From Erythrocercus mccallii (Eukaryota > Chordata > Aves > Passeriformes > Dicruridae), in contig VZRG01000188.1 of NCBI GenBank assembly GCA_013397435.1, positions 649,627 through 713,626 on the forward strand: DNA of 64,000 nucleotides. The letters are read 5' to 3'. Positions 63,669 to 64,000 of this stretch are shown here, in pieces. Within the stretch, counting starts at the first letter, position 1, and every line of letters starts with the position of its first letter. The notes beneath the pieces were generated by a model. It had not been told where the DNA came from, did not search any database, and saw nothing but the letters and a program-made list of their open reading frames with translations. The translations under genes were made by a program, and so were the position numbers.

Positions 63669-64000
63669 GTGAGTGTCCATCCAGCTGCCACTGTATTTAC
63701 AGTTGTATTTAATTTTAATTTTTATTTGTATTTATTTATATTGATGTAGGTGCAGATATCTACAGATACACGTATATATTTATAGATATACAAATCTGTG
63801 CCAGCAGTGCTGAATGGAACCATGAACTGCCCACACTCACTGGGAAGAAGCAACATTCAGCAGGAAAGAGGATTCAGAACTTCCTTGAGACCACGTCTGA
63901 ATCTCATATAATAGGTGAGGAGCAGGTGAGGTGCTTTTCTCCTCTACATGGGTACAGCGACCCCCTCCATGAATGAGCCTGATGTGACAGGAAGATGTGC

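Noticed and set aside
1..64000. CRISPR arrays, operons, phage or other prokaryotic systems
   Set aside because: There are no spaced direct repeats, no ribosome-binding-site-led gene strings and no long coding frames. Avian CR1 elements and spliced exons show that this is vertebrate nuclear DNA.

Overview
This is a 64 kb piece of a bird genome, most likely from a passerine or another neoavian. The evidence is about thirty CR1 (chicken repeat 1, LINE) fragments with the typical avian 3' end (repeats of gattctatg), several solo long terminal repeats (LTRs) of endogenous retroviruses, and long AT-rich, CpG-poor stretches with almost no coding potential. There are no prokaryotic genes, operons, tRNAs, rRNAs or CRISPR arrays.

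The only protein-coding sequence I can support is two exons of one gene on the minus strand, at 41497-41664 and 7483-7555. They are separated by a 33.9 kb intron and join in phase 0 into a continuous Qa-SNARE-like reading frame. The frame starts with an acidic linker (DLPDDE), runs into the start of the SNARE helix (EEDLEAIRQREEAIQQIE) and continues through the conserved core to HEQGDTI, which carries the zero-layer glutamine. The sequence fits TSNARE1 (t-SNARE domain containing 1) better than STX7 or STX12, as I recall those families. Everything else is intron of this gene or its flank. The exon for the rest of the SNARE helix and the membrane anchor should lie at lower coordinates; I did not find it here. 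The N-terminal exons should lie at higher coordinates.

Layout: 1-7482 is downstream intron with a solo LTR (1141-1569), CR1 copies and a CR1 endonuclease fragment (about 4300-5275). 7483-7555 is the SNARE core exon. 7556-41496 is the large intron, holding most of the CR1 copies, three more solo LTRs (18453-18911, 22548-23143, 28002-28326), two copies of an unnamed ERV-like repeat and a duplicated 147-bp exon-like module (26348 and 30772). 41497-41664 is the linker/SNARE-start exon, with a tandem CAGCAG splice acceptor. 41665-64000 is upstream intron with fewer repeats.

The LTRs show different target-site duplications: 4 bp for the inverted pair, 6 bp for the third and probably 5 bp for the fourth. 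This points to three different retroviral classes. I found no previously undescribed biological system. The points most worth checking are the tandem acceptor, the duplicated exon-like module and the LTR insertion history.
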